From Casuarius casuarius (Eukaryota > Chordata > Aves > Casuariiformes > Casuariidae), in contig PTFA01000337.1 in the NCBI GenBank assembly GCA_003342895.1, forward strand, positions 744,001 through 808,000: a stretch of DNA of 64,000 nt. The letters are read 5' to 3'. Under the pieces are notes generated by a model. It had not been told where the DNA came from and did no database searches. It was given only the letters and a program-made list of their open reading frames with translations. Below, one piece after another: positions 13,641-26,050 of this stretch. Numbering within the stretch: the stretch's first letter is position 1; the number at the start of each line of letters is the position of its first letter. The translations under genes were made by a program, and so were the position numbers.

Positions 13641-15214
13641 GACCGACACACCTTTACCTTTATGATATTCAGCACAGATTTAACACAGATGTTTTTCATT
13701 CTGTTGAGGCTGGTCTCATGTTACTTTGTGTCGACATGGTGCTCCATCACATTATATAATAAACTAGACTCATTCAGTACTCTGGGTTGGATTTTTGTAA
13801 TATAAATTTTTTTTTGTAGGTCTGGGAAAGCAGTGCTTACCAATTTTCATGTGGCTGTCCAAAAATACAGAGCAATGGACACTTTGGAGTCATGTTTTTC
13901 AAACACCCATATGAATTGTCACTGATGACGCAAAGTTGTAAGTGTCAGTGAATACAAATAACAATTTTTGTTGTCACTTTTTTTTGTGAGAGAGGCAGAT
14001 AGGACTGCTGAAGGAAAATGGCTATATATATCTTGATATCCACATGAGAATTGGTAGATTTTTAAAATTCTAATGAAATTTGAAGGAATTTGCTGAAGAT
14101 GAAACTTAACAGATATGTTAACATCATAAGGCAGTGAACTTTCCTGTGGGCAAATAACATATATCTACATTAATATTTAAATGTACAAAAATGTCCTTGT
14201 GGCATGCCTGTAATAGCAATTTTAACACGTATAATTTTGCTTATAAATTATAAACATGGTATATATTAAATTGGAATTAACCATATGTATTAGGCTCTGA
14301 GCCATATTTGTTGTTGTTGATCTGTAGTTTAATTTTACAGAAGATAAATATTGTAACAATTACTGTGGGCATAGTCTAATGGCCACTGAAATGATTTGGA
14401 GCTTTTCCATTGTTTTCAATGGCTTTTGGAGCCTTTTTTAATCATGCAGCTATGCATGCCTATACTCAATTTGGTTATACTGCTTACCTGTAAAAGTGTT
14501 TAAATGATTCAATTTTAAATGCATAGTAACCAAAAAAAAAGAAAAAAAAAAAAAGATTAGAAGTAGAACAATTCTTACTGCTACCAAATTTTCCTTGTTT
14601 TTTCAAATTATATCTGAATGACTCAAATGTTTTTTCTTCAAAGTAATGCACATTTAAAGTGGAACAATTGAACATAGCTGAAAAGACAATAAGATTAAAA
14701 ATCCAAATATTTCTAAAATTCATAGTTTGCTACCTAACACTTTATGAAGAAAAACAAAGCAATGAACAAGACAGACACACTGCTGAAGATCTAAATTTAC
14801 AAGGTTTTCCATAAACCAAGTGAGCTCTTCAGATCATAGGTGTGGCAGGTCTTATTTCAGAAATATAGTATGGTTGACCTAATAAAACAGAAATCCCTAA
14901 GATGTGTGTTTAAGATGAGTTTACAAACATCAAGAGTATTAATATTGATCACACTTGATTTAAAAAAATGTTACCAATAAACCATTGCTACCTTTTGTTT
15001 ATGTATATTTTCAATAAATTCTGCCTTTTTTTTTTTTTTTTTTGTTATAGCAGTAGCTTTTTCCAGCTTAATTGTNNTNCTNTNCCTGGAGAGAAAAACA
15101 ATCCTCAAATATTATATTACATCAGATATAAGTCCCACTCTGAGTCTAAGGTTATCCTCAGTTTCTGAAGAAGGGGAATAAAAATAGGCAAAATGTACCT
15201 TAAAAATTTCAGTG
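13641..15214. other. Unique AT-rich stretch with poly-T and poly-A runs
   Basis: No gene. It holds an interrupted A-rich run near 14530-14555, an 18-base T run at 15026-15043, and a cluster of ambiguous bases at 15076-15084 that marks poor assembly just beyond the T run. Confidence 0.55.
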
Positions 15215-15780
15215 AGAAGTATGTTCCTCCATAGCTCACCCCTGTTCAGCCCTGAGGGGGTCTGTCCTCACAGACCCCCTTTGAGCTCCAGAGCTTCCCA
15301 CATCCCTGCAAAGGTCTTGAAGTCCCTTCCCCACCTGAGGGGTACTTGCTTTGGGGTCTACTTGGTGGACGCTTGTCCGCATCATGCTCCCACGTGGGTG
15401 GGAGCTGGGAGACCGCATGGAGTGGGCCGTGCCTCAGCCTTGCTCCCGTGTCGCAGTGCCCCACTGCCAGATGTGGTGACCGGTGCTTGGTCTGAGCATT
15501 GGGTACCTCCTTGCATGATCCTGTTTGCGGATGGATCTTCTTAGAAAAAACGCTTTCCAGGGAAGGTCTGGAGCCTGGCTCTCCCATCCACCCAACCCAC
15601 AGGCTGAGTGAACTCTTAGGACCCTGCTTTGGGTGGCTCCTGCCTGGACTCTGGTGGGATTTATCCATCAGAGGACAAAAGTTGAGGTGCAGTGGCCAGA
15701 ATCTGGCAAACAGCCACCTAAAAGGCCCCGAACAAATACTCCAAAGCTGAAAGAAATGGAGCGGTCACTTGCTATCCCCT
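15215..15780. mobile_element. GC-rich LTR-like insertion
   Basis: This block has markedly higher GC than both flanks, with sharp changes near 15215 and 15770, and it is rich in CCCC and GGTG runs in the style of avian endogenous retroviral LTRs. It has a perfect 11-bp stem with a 4-base loop at 15255-15280. An AATAAAGC lies just outside at 15821-15828. Overlapping short frames on both strands come from the low stop content of GC-rich DNA, and none looks like a gag, pol or env product. LTR ends and a target-site duplication could not be placed, so family and strand are open. Confidence 0.35.
15255..15280. repeat. Perfect 11-bp hairpin
   Basis: The arms AGGGGGTCTGT (15255-15265) and ACAGACCCCCT (15270-15280) pair exactly around the loop CCTC. 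It sits in the GC-rich LTR-like block. In a retroviral LTR a hairpin could lie in the R region, but the role here is unknown. Confidence 0.8.
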
Positions 15781-18700
15781 TCCACTATTTTTATCTGCTT
15801 TGAGTTACGTGTGTGTTCCTAAATAAAGCACATCAGTGTTTGATGTGAATAATGCATGAACGGTGGTCTGGATACCAATGTATTTGTATCACTAGTAATC
15901 ACATAAATATATGAATGAACTTATACAGCTGTCAGCTGTCTGTTGTGTCTGTATAATCCAATTCCATAATCAGAGAAAAATTGAAAATGCTATATAAAAC
16001 ATACTGAAAAAAATAAGGATAAAAATGAAAAAAATGGTAGCAATAAGGCATCTGAGGTAGGATTTAAAAAGTTGCTGTCAGCCCACTCACAGGCAACTAC
16101 TGTAGAGTATTTCTAAATGTTTTGTCATGTTTAGGACAGCACTGAAACATGGCAAGTAGAGACAAGGCTTATAAACGTCTCTGTGAAGTACATTCCCCTC
16201 ACGATGCTTGGTGAAACCTGCCTTCTGTCTAGAACTGCAAGAGAGAAAATCCTTGGCTTTAAGGGAAGCAGGCAGAAATTTAGATTACTACAATATGTGG
16301 TAGCTCAGTAGAGCTTAGAGTATCATTGCCAACAGTTAGCAGAAAATTGGCTTGTTGGTTCTGCCTTTCATAGGAAGTGTCAGCTCCATCCCTGACTCCT
16401 GAAATTTTGTAATAGTTTCAAATTTAGGACAATTAAGCAGAAAAGAAGAGACTGGGAAAGACTGATACAGCTGGAGTCTAAGCAGAGACTAGCCTGTAGC
16501 CAATATGGTGACATCTGAACACCTTTTCTTCATGTTTTTCTATTACGAGGAGAGCAGAAATCTGCCACTTGGGCCTTCTGAAGAAGGATCCCTCCAGAAG
16601 CACAGATAATTTTGCATTCAGAAATGAATCAGCTAAGCTACTTATGCATAACAGAACATATTATAGCTGGTTGAACAGCCTTTAACTGAATACAGAACAA
16701 AACCTCAATATTTTCATTAATTCTTTTTGTATTTGTATTATCCAAATAATAAACTTAGAACTGTAGACTCGCAAAGGTCTTCAAACTACATCTTTAAAAT
16801 ATGTATTCAAAAAACATTGAACATTGTAAGAACAATGTTTGCCCTATGTAATAAAATTTTTTCAGAAGCTAAAAAAATTCACTTCATTTTAAATTTGCAG
16901 AATGCAATCCATGACAAAAGTTACCAGGTAGCCCCCTGTGAACTTCAGGCATGAACTCGAGAAAACCAGGCAAGCTGGCGTAGAGCTCTGGGCAGTCTGC
17001 AGATTTCTTCATAGAGCTGCTATGGTTGGATTAAAAGTTGAGAGAAGAAATTTCAGGCCAGGTGCAGGATGAGTGCAAGTTATAAGTTACTCAGGGATGC
17101 TTGTTGGGAAAAGGGATATACACTCTGAATGAAAAAAGAAAATTCCTCTATTGTCTTTGACAGAAGATCTTTTGTTGTCTAGGGCAATCATGTTTCACAT
17201 GCACCTATTTTAAGCTGGCAACCTTCTCTTATTAGTTCTGGGCATTTCTTATAAACATTACATTTACATAATTAGCAAGATACAGTGAAAAGGTCAAACA
17301 TAAAATGCTTCTAAGACTTTGCAATATGTCTCAGAGAATTTCCAAATCATCACAGAAGTCCTTCTCCGGCACGCTGGGCTCTTTACTGTTTGAGTCACTT
17401 TCCACTGAATATGAGTAAAAGTTGAAAATCTATGGCACAGCTATCAGATTTCATCTTCCAAGCTGGATATGGACTTTGGTGACATTTCACAAGATGCAGT
17501 TTCTGGGCTGTCTTGTTTTTCTGAGTGTATTACTCAGCTTCCATACCCACTGACTTTTGCCTCTCTATTGTTTTCCCAGGTTGCTCTGCAATCACCCCAT
17601 ACCAGATGTCTGGGATCCAGTGGGGATGGAGGGATCTGAGCAAGTGAAAGGATGCTCACCTGTATGTGGTTTCTTTAGACTTAGTTCAGAGAAGAGAAGG
17701 AAGTTGATGCATGCAGGAGAAGTACTAGAAGCTATAGGCAGAGATAAGGGTCTGCTACTCTCCTGGATTGTTCTCTGAAGAAATCTGCAGGCTGCCCAGA
17801 TGGTTTTCCTTTGAGAATGGCATCCCAAGTGAGGAATAGCTTCTGCCATATTGGAAAAATATCTCCTCTACAGTCAAGAAGGAGCACACTTTTGAAGAGG
17901 CACCAAAACTAGGTGTTATACTTTCCAGAGAGTACCCTAAGCATCAGACTGCAGAAATGTTCTCATATTATCCCTCTCTGTCCACAATGAAAATTTATAT
18001 AATTTATAGAAACTGGGATGGCTCCAGAAGGTGTGACTGAGGAAGACCCAGCACAACTATTCTGGACTCTGATGGTATAGAGTTATTCTGGAATTCTGAG
18101 TCTTTAGTTTCTGGAGCTTCTGCACTGGAAAAAAAAAAAAAAAAAAACTGAAAAAAGGAGAGGATCTGACACCACAAGAAAGTTCTTTAACCACCGCCAT
18201 GAGTTAGAGTTACCACTACCTACTCTAAAGTTATCACAGCCATTAGTTCCTCTTGGCTTACCTTTCTGTGCGTACAGTTTTTAGTGAGCAAAGCAACACT
18301 TTTTTAACTCAAAATGCCCCATTTTTAACTAAATCTTTTTTTATTTACTGTAATAACAGAAACAGCAATAACACCAAAGAATTTTGGCTTCATCAGAGAG
18401 TGGAGTGTTTTTTTGTTTTTATTTGACTATATAATCAAGAAGAATCAATTCTTCATACATTTCCAAGTCTGTAGCTTCAATGGGTAGCACTACCTGTAAT
18501 AACTTTGCTTTCCTTTCATAAGTTAATATCTTAACTTTCTATCCTGGTAACTATGTATCCTGTTCACAGCAGATCACCCTAGCTGTTTCCTACACAAGTC
18601 ACAGGACTGATTACTTAATTAATTCATTAATAATTCCTATCCATCTGACTCATTTCATAACTTAATTCATTTTCTGGCTCCTTAATTAATCCATTCTTCA

Positions 18701-19349
18701 ATGGCTTGTCTACCGATCAGATTAATTGCTGAGCTAATTTTGAGTCACTTTACCTACTGGTCTAATTTCTCTCTATTAAAAAAATTCTTAATTCATTTCT
18801 TAANGGTGTAATCTGTATAATTCACTCCTAAATTATTTCCCTGCTTCCCCGAGTTTTACCCTACCACAATGAACTTTAAACTTACTGGAATATATAACGA
18901 ATTAAAGAACATCTATTTATAGCTCTAGGCACCCTTTTCATAATTTAGAAAAAGAGAAAAAAAAATAGGACTGCAAAGAAACCCTTTTCTCTGAGTGAAA
19001 AACCTTTTTCACTGTAGAGAACCAAACAAACCTCCTATGAACTTGAAATGAACTGGTTAAGCCCTGTGCAAACATGATTCCTAGCATTATCTAATGTGTT
19101 TTCCCACTGAAGTAGGTTGTATGAACTGAAATCATGAGCCCTATCCAGGTATGAAGCTTTAGGTGCAGCATCACTGGTCTAGTTTACCCTTGATACTGAG
19201 TAGAATCAAGTCTACATAGATAAATGCTGGCAGATCCAATTTCTTGTTAAAACTACAAAGGAATGAAAATTCATAACATTCCTGCAATGCCTGTCTCTAT
19301 TTGAGCAGTGCAGCATTTTAGCATCTTTCCCTAATATCCAACCTGCATT
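15781..19349. other. Unique non-coding stretch
   Basis: No gene or confident transposon. A 19-base A run lies at 18129-18147. The 18600-18830 part is unusually rich in TTAATTAAT and AATTCATT words and looks like a degenerate AT-rich repeat. Short open frames on both strands show no family signature. Confidence 0.5.
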
Positions 19350-20560
19350 TTCTGCATGTTAGGTTGACAACGCCTTGTTTTTTCAGCATTCACAATTGAG
19401 AAAAAATGATTACCATCTTCTTTCTACTGGCATTTTACATGGTAGACAGCTTATCATATTTCCACTTAGCCTTCTCTTTTCTAAGACTAAATGAACCCAG
19501 CACCTAAAAACCTTCTTTACAGGTCATAATTACTAATCTTTTTAGCATTCTTTCTTACTTCCTCTGGATTCTTTCCAGCTTGCTATTATCTTTTCTAACA
19601 TTTGCTGTGTTATCTTGTTACTTCAGCCAAGGCCTCACCAAAGCCAAATAAACTAGTACAAGTCCTTCCACAGTAAGAGTTATCCTTTTCAAAAATGCAT
19701 CATAACTGCTTAGTTTGTTATCCAGTATAATCCCTCAAACTACTACTCTGCTGCACAACCAATTATGTCATATTTTCTTTTGTCACTTTTTTGTGCATCC
19801 TGCATCTGTATTTGTGAGAAGTACATTGGTGTACTTCCATTTGTCTTTTCTGAATTTCATCTGAGTTCAAACCATCTATTCAGGTTCAAACTACCTTTTC
19901 AGCTTGTTAAGATAACTTTGAATTTTGACTGTATTACAATCTTAATCATAAAATTGTTTGCACTCTGTTTGTCCCAGGAGATTTTACAACACACTCTCTC
20001 TTACATGGTGTAAGTCATTAATGAAAATACTAATGGGACAAAGGCAGATCATTATGGACACTATTTCCAAGAAACTCACTATTTGGTGATGAATCACGGA
20101 AAAGTGCTCCTTGACTGTAGTTTTCAGATGTGCACCTACTACATCTAAATCATATTTACTTAGTTTTCTAATGAGTGTATTGTACAAAGGTCTAGGTTTA
20201 TTACATCTACAACTCTTCTCTTTATCCATCACAGCAGTTATCTTGACTCAAGGAAGACAATGGACAGGATAAAGTTTTGACAACTCCAAGTTAGTTGTTT
20301 TATATAACACAATTTCTTGAAGATATTTGCAAACTGACTGCATTTAAATATTTTCCCATAACTTTTCCCACATATTTTCTGGGGTTTCTCAGTCTCTTCT
20401 CACATCGCATTATCCCATTATTTTAAATAACAATGCTACAAGTTTCCTTCTCTCAATTCTGTCTTCCATGTATTTGTGAAAATTGCCACGAACAGTTAAA
20501 AGCTGGTTCCTTTAAGCTTTCATGGTGAAAAGTAAAAAAATACCTTCCATTTACACAAAA
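19350..20560 (-). mobile_element. Ancient CR1 LINE, RT and 3' half, minus strand
   Basis: On the minus strand this is the reverse transcriptase and C-terminal part of an old CR1 element. The part at 20300-20480 (around GATATTTGCAAACTGACTGC and CTGTCTTCCATG) matches the region just before RT motifs, 19984-20232 holds the RT remnant, and 19540-19960 (around CCTCACCAAAGCC and TAACTTTGAATTTTGACTG) matches the downstream part. Stops and indels are frequent, so it is inactive. The same element seems to continue at 21226-22620, after a younger CR1 that split it. Confidence 0.6.
19984..20232 (-). pseudogene. CR1 reverse transcriptase remnant
   Basis: This 82-codon open piece retains two landmarks of the CR1 ORF2 reverse transcriptase. 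The first is IRKLSKYDLD at residues 21-30, corresponding to the family's LI.KL..YGLD segment. The second is PISIFINDL at residues 66-74, corresponding to the P.LFNIFINDL motif. The expected distance between them is somewhat shortened. The catalytic FADD box that should follow soon after is not readable, and the frame stops before it. In an intact element this enzyme copies the CR1 transcript at a nicked target site. Here it is only a fossil and gives no functional product. Confidence 0.6.
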
Positions 20561-21225
20561 TCATAGACTCAGCATAATTTGGATTGGAAGGGACCTCTGG
20601 AGGTCATCTAGTCCAAACCTCCACTCAAAGCAGATCCAAATAGTTCAGGTTTGGTTAATGGCCTTGTCCAGCTGAGTTTTGAATATCTCCAAGGTTGGCA
20701 ATTCTATCTGTCTGGATGATCTATTCTTATATTGGACCACTCTTGTAGTTTCCCAAGATCTCATTGTACTTTTGCATATTGTTACATGAATCCATTGCCT
20801 TTCATCCTATTGTTGTGCACCTCTGAGAAGAGTCTGGCGCCGTCTTTTCTACACCCTTCCATGAGGTAGTTGCAGACAGCAGTAAGGCCTTCCCTGAGCT
20901 TTCTCTCTGAAGGCTGAAGAGGATCGCCTCTCAGCTTCTTATCTGTTGCATGCTACCGTCCCCTGATCATCTCAATGGCCAGCCAACAATACTCACCCAG
21001 TATTAGGTATGTTTATATATTTATCTACATTTTTCTTCTANTGGGGAGCCCTAAACTGAACACAGTACTCCAGATGCTGATTACTGTGCTGAATAGATGG
21101 GAATTACTGCTTCTCTTGACCTGCTGGCTACACGCTTGCTAAGATAANCCATGATGTGGTTAGTCTTTCTTGCCTGAGGGGCACACCGTTGCATTTCTAC
21201 CTTGCTCTTGTTCTTCCCTGTATTA
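20561..21225 (-). mobile_element. Younger avian CR1 LINE, 5'-truncated, minus strand
   Basis: The left end starts with an imperfect copy of the CR1 terminal octamer (ATCATAGAC, minus-strand ATTCTATG-like). It is followed by GGAAGGGACCTCTGGAGGTC, the highly typical CR1 3' tail seen in reverse. Further right, CTGAGAAGAGTCTGGC, GAGGTAGTTGCAGACAGC, AGTACTCCAGATG and a TTAGTCTTTCTTGCC stretch follow the order of the CR1 3' region. The element is cut at its 5' side, as is usual for CR1, and lacks a complete ORF. It interrupts an older CR1 in the same orientation. This is the best evidence that the window is avian. Confidence 0.85.
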
Positions 21226-22620
21226 GCAGTTAGCTATCTGGATAAGGAAGACCTTTCAGTAAAATCTTTTCCCACAGTCACTCATTAATATTGTTTAGTA
21301 AGGATTGGCTGATTATGTTTCATTAGTATTATTCAGTAAGGAGACATAAACAACCTCTCTCTCTACCATGGACCACTATGGCCCCAATCTTTAAATCATA
21401 CTCTTGCTCAAAATCTGTAAATAGTAGACTTTGGTGCTCTAAAGACCAGAACACTGAGAACCCAGAAGAGGCAAGCTCTAGAGAGAGTCTCTTGGCTGCA
21501 AAGACATAGTTCAAATATTCTTTGCCTCTCTGCCATAAGTAGCAAGGCACGAGGAACACCAACAACTCTGGCTGGTGAGTCCCAAGCTCTTTAGATTTCA
21601 CATGACTGAACTGATATTTTCCCTAACAACTGATTGCATCATTTATTGACTTCAATTAAATGAATATGTAATTAATTGCTTTATTCCTCCATTTTCTAGT
21701 CAGCTTGTCAATTAATTTTAACACTTTCTGAAGTTTTTTACCTGTATTCACGTAGCTTATCATAATCTCTGTTCTTGAGCTCATCTAATAGTACCTTATG
21801 TCTCTCTTCATTTGAGTATCTACTATTTTCAGCAGACCTATTTTATTTCTCCTTTTCCTTTCACATTTTTATCGGTCCTGCAAATGTGACTTCCACCTTT
21901 TTATTGTTCTCCCAGGTAAGATTTGCTAAAATACAATTCATTGCCATTTTCTTCTCATGCACCCCTTTTCAGTAACATACCCTGATTAGCAATCCTGTTT
22001 TTAGACACAGAGATGTGAAATAAAGCAACATATAGGAATGACTATCACTGAACAAGATGCTCCTTTCTTACTCAGTATCATGTCCTGCTTGATAGGATCT
22101 TTCAAACAACCTCCTCTTTATTTTTTGCTTTTCCAGGCCTGTTAACAAAGTCACTATCACTGAAAACAAAACATTCTCATTACAGGTGTATTTTTCTGTT
22201 TTGCTTTTGCTAGACATAAAGTTAAACTCACCAAGACTGCTTTAGAAGTATGCCCTTCTTCATTATAAATAAGGATGACAGAATCTTGACCTGTTGATGA
22301 TAATAAACAATTTAGCATGCAAATTAGCACAATAACAACACTTTGACATCTGTTTTAAAGATTAATTTTTGTGCAAGACTACCAAACCTTTTGGATATTT
22401 ATTGTCTGATGTGACAGGTAATGACTGGTATGTTGAAATCTCTATTTGTAAGCAGTAGAGTTAGCACTCTACGGAATGGTATCGCATTTACTTACTTGTC
22501 TTTATCTGTCTGGAAGCTCCCCATCTGCACTCTTTTGTTTTACAGTTACGTCAGTTATGAGTCACTGTTTTTCTTTCTCTTCTATCTTTGTATAGCAGTA
22601 ACACAAAGACATTCTGGCAC
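21226..22620 (-). mobile_element. Ancient CR1 LINE, 5' half with endonuclease remnant
   Basis: Near 22424-22447 the minus strand reads NRDFNIP in one frame, flanked by hydrophobic LLLT before and VITCH after. This fits the endonuclease motif of CR1 ORF2 (GDFN.P.I.W), with the glycine changed to arginine. Its position, on the 5' side of the RT remnant after allowing for the inserted younger CR1, is right for one original element. The stretch between 21260 and 22400 is too decayed for me to align by eye, so the middle is inferred. Confidence 0.4.
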
Positions 22621-24679
22621 ATGACTTGATTTCTAGGTGCAGTGCAAGAAATAAACAAGAATGAATGGTTAGCTCATTTCTTTCACAGAGTTTGAAAGAT
22701 GTGCATACTGCATCATATGTTGTAACAAATAAAAAGATTTTGGAAATATATCCAACAAGGCAACAAAAAAATATTTTTGCATTTTTTTCAGAGAAGGGCA
22801 TCAGACCTCAGGACCTCTTCCATGGACATTATTAGATAACTTTGATTTAATCAGCTTCAAGTTCTGCATTTGCTAAACTGATGTCTTATAAAATTTTGCA
22901 TTTATATTAAAATATAAAACATAATGTATTATAACAATAACCAAGAAGGTCCCAAAATAATGAAATTACTTCTCCTTAAATTGTAATTTGTTCTCTAAAG
23001 TAGGTAATTTTCAATGTTTTGCTTCTAGCCCTGTAATAGAAAATTGCATCAGGCCTCATTTTCTCCCCTATTATATGTCTAAATGAATGGATAGCTCTCT
23101 GATTTTATCAGGAAGAATGAATTTCAGCTGTCTTCTATGGAAAATAGTTGAGTTCTTTCATTGACTGTCAGGTCTCATGCAGTCCTTTTCAATTTGCATT
23201 TCCATTCTGATCCTATAATGACTTACAAGTGGGCAGATACCATGTGCAGCCCACGCATTTGATTTGCAGAATCAAAGCTTAATGAGAGATAGGTAGGAAA
23301 TGCTTATTCTGTCTCACAAAACTTGTCAGTAGTCCTCACATTCCTCACCAGGCAAATCTGAAATTGTTAGGGAGGAATACAAGGCAGAGAAGAACCAGAA
23401 CAGATAAAACGACAATACAAAGGCACTCAGTAGAGTCCAAATCATGGACTGATATTAAAAGAAGAGAAANNNNNNNNNNNNNNNNNNNNNNNNNNNNNNN
23501 NNNNNNNNNNNNNNNNNAAAAAAAAAAAAAAAAAAAGAAAAAACTAAAAACGAAAACCACACAACACCTACTCAAAGCCAAACTTCCCACGTCCCTTAAT
23601 TTTTCCAGTTTCTTATGAAAAAGACCAAATCAGTGGAGAGACACTTAGACATTTCATCCTGTTTTAAATCTGTTTTGAATGCAGAACTATCTATAAAGTT
23701 GTGACTGGGACTCTCATAATGATTTTATGTAATGTATTACATACATACAAATGTATCCAGAGCAAGAATAAACTACAAATGTTTTATGTTATAAATGATA
23801 TCCAACAAGTTTTGTTTGCTGTAATCATAGACAAATGTCTGAGCTGCTTTAACTCAGCAGGTTTGAATTCTATGGAGCACCTTGAACTGATATGCAGTTG
23901 AATTTCCTTTTTCAGTGTTCTGCAACAGTTTGTTTTTTCATGTCAAAATAGAGAAAGGAAAGTTTCCTTTTCCTTTCCTTTCCAAGCACTAGTTGTTGAG
24001 TTTCTCGTACCAGAAAGAGTAATGTTTGTAACATATATAAACGTGAAAGTTTACTGAGCTACTTTGATCTAATTGCCTGTTGAGGCTGAGGTACACAGCT
24101 GGCAAAGGTTATAAAGTAATGGTAATTACTGTGCAAGGCAGTAGTTTATAAGGAATCATTCAGATTACTTTAAAGACATAGACATACCAATAGAGACAGA
24201 GCAAAAAGATTGGGATAGATTAGAGAGATAAAAACATAGAAAAAAAGCATGAGAAAAACACAATATAATCATAGAAAATTAAAAAAAAATCACACAGAAG
24301 CAAAATCACAATATAGTATGTCCCTCTCTTGGAAATTGTAATTGCTATTATTACAGCAGAATCCTGAAGCTTCAGCCAGCCTGGGCACTAATGACGGTAT
24401 TCTCCTCTTCTAACACTGGCCATCTAGTCTAAGGCTAATTGTAAGCACCTCCCTCAACCCCCTAAACCAGTGGAGAGACACAGCAATCACCAGAGCTTGA
24501 TTCAACACCAATCTCAGGATGAGCTGAAAGTGTTGAGCTTAGGATAGATGCTTACATTTCAGAGAGAAGAAATAAGAGAAGAAAAAACCCACTCTACTGT
24601 AATATATGAACTAAGGGACAATTTTGCTCTAAAGTTTTTTGTACTCTAAATACACAAGATAAAGAAAGAATGAAAGAGG
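22621..24679. other. Non-coding stretch with an assembly gap
   Basis: No gene. An N run at 23470-23517 is followed by a 19-base A run. A TTTCC-type run lies near 23960-23983. Apparent open frames across the gap are an effect of the Ns and poly-A. Confidence 0.55.
23470..23517. other. Assembly gap next to poly-A
   Basis: Forty-eight Ns are followed directly by A19 (23518-23536). The gap probably marks a longer homopolymer that the reads could not cross. Confidence 0.95.
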
Positions 24680-24825
24680 AAGTGTTATCCTCCCTGCATG
24701 CAGATTAGCAGCTGATTCCTAATGAGAAACCTGACCTGCTGCGGCAGCTATTGTTACAGCAGGAGCTGGGTAACCTCTCCACAGAGCTACTGACATTCAA
24801 ACTGCCGAGCTATTTTAAGCTTACT
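24680..24825. promoter_or_regulatory. Candidate conserved non-coding element
   Basis: This is a compact block unlike its AT-rich flanks, with a CCTAATGAG homeodomain-type site and CAGCTG, together with GCTGCGGCAGC, a perfect 11-base palindrome-like motif. No frame is coding-like. Its balanced composition and dense motifs resemble vertebrate enhancers, but this is judged by eye. Confidence 0.2.
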
Positions 24826-25329
24826 TCTTTGCCTTCTCAAAGCATAGCCAGGCATAAATTTGAAGCTTCATGAAAGGCAATAACAATACTTGGTTGTAGT
24901 ATCTGTGGTATTATTAAAAAAAAAAAAAATCTAAACATACTGCGTGAAAGATACTGCCAAAAACTAAACAAAGTGGCTAAGTGGTTAACTCTGGAGTATT
25001 TATTTTCTTGGTTTTTAGGGTTATTCTGAAGGGGGACTCCCTCCCTCAATCTACTATTTTAATCACCACTTTAATAAGGGAATTACTGTATTAGATGGTT
25101 ATAATCAATGCCATTACCTGCACATGAGAACAGGGTCATAATAACTCCTCAGACATGAAAGAATATTGTTAATACGCATATGATGCAGCTCAGGTTGGAG
25201 ATTTTTACTATGTTGCATGCAGCACGACTCCTTATTTACAGCTGCTTTCAAGGGCTACAGGAAAAACATGTAAAATAGCCCTAGAGTTCCATGTTATCAG
25301 TATTCCTGCTGGCTAATTTAAAGCTGTCC
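24826..25329. other. Unique non-coding stretch
   Basis: No gene or repeat family. There is a 13-base A run at 24915-24927. An ACCTGCACATG motif near 25117 is the only regulatory-looking word I noted. Confidence 0.45.
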
Positions 25330-26050
25330 CAGTTTATGTCTATGTTTGTCAGAGTCCAGAACTCTCTGGCCAGGTTCTTTTAGGTATTCCACACACAGAG
25401 AGTGCGATTTTTGATATAAAAATTTACTTTGAAGATATTTGATGTTACGTGGAATTTTTGATTTAGCAGAGTGGTACAGCAATATACTGAAATCACAATA
25501 CAAGTGTATACACTTACGAAAATATAGCAATTGCAATATACAGTTCAATCACAATAGCAATATGGTTCCCATTACTGGTCTCTCTAATATGTTCACCATC
25601 ATCACGCTGGGCATCCCCAGTCACTGGGAAGGAATACATGTATTGAAGCCAGCTCAAGCCCATTGCTGTCTTGGAAATTCCTTTGTTAGTTGTTCAGGTT
25701 TTATACTTTGTGTTGGGCTGAGCCACATACACACTTCCCCCATGCTGGTCTGGCTATCTCAGGGAGACATTCACATTCTTTTCATAAACTCAGGAAGAGT
25801 TTACACCAGTTGGTCCACTCAACAGATACAGCTGCTTACCTAACACAAAGGCCACCTTCTGGTCCCCTTTATGTTGAGGTAAAGTCAGCTCTCTGTGCAA
25901 CAGCTGTGGTTAATGAGTTACACCCTACATTATTCCTGAGCCTCATGGGGCACCTCACCCTCTGAGCCTTCTTCCATTGTAGGGCTAATTGGTTGGTCAC
26001 AATGTTTCACCACTATTCCTGCAGAGTAGAATACCCTAAATAGATGCAAC
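25330..26050. mobile_element. LTR-like avian repeat, unclassified
   Basis: The segment runs from an AT-rich part with repeated CAATATA and ATAGCAAT words into a GC-richer part (GCATCCCCAGTCACTGGGAA, GGCCACCTTCTGGTCCCC). This is the layout I associate with diverged avian endogenous retroviral LTRs. A 134-codon and an overlapping 91-codon frame here show no retroviral protein motif. I could not define ends, a target-site duplication or a primer-binding site, so this is a pattern-based call. Confidence 0.35.

Noticed and set aside
15255..15280. Bacterial-type terminator hairpin
   Set aside because: The window is vertebrate DNA and only three T follow the stem, so the structure cannot be read as an intrinsic terminator.
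15212..15750. Overlapping open frames of 60-140 codons on both strands
   Set aside because: GC-rich DNA has few stop triplets. The frames overlap each other and show no domain.
23345..23618. Open frames on both strands across the N gap with long lysine or phenylalanine runs
   Set aside because: They come from reading through Ns and a poly-A tract, so no real peptide is shown.
25439..25965. 134- and 91-codon frames as possible genes
   Set aside because: They overlap in different frames inside an LTR-like repeat and resemble no retroviral or host protein that I recognise.
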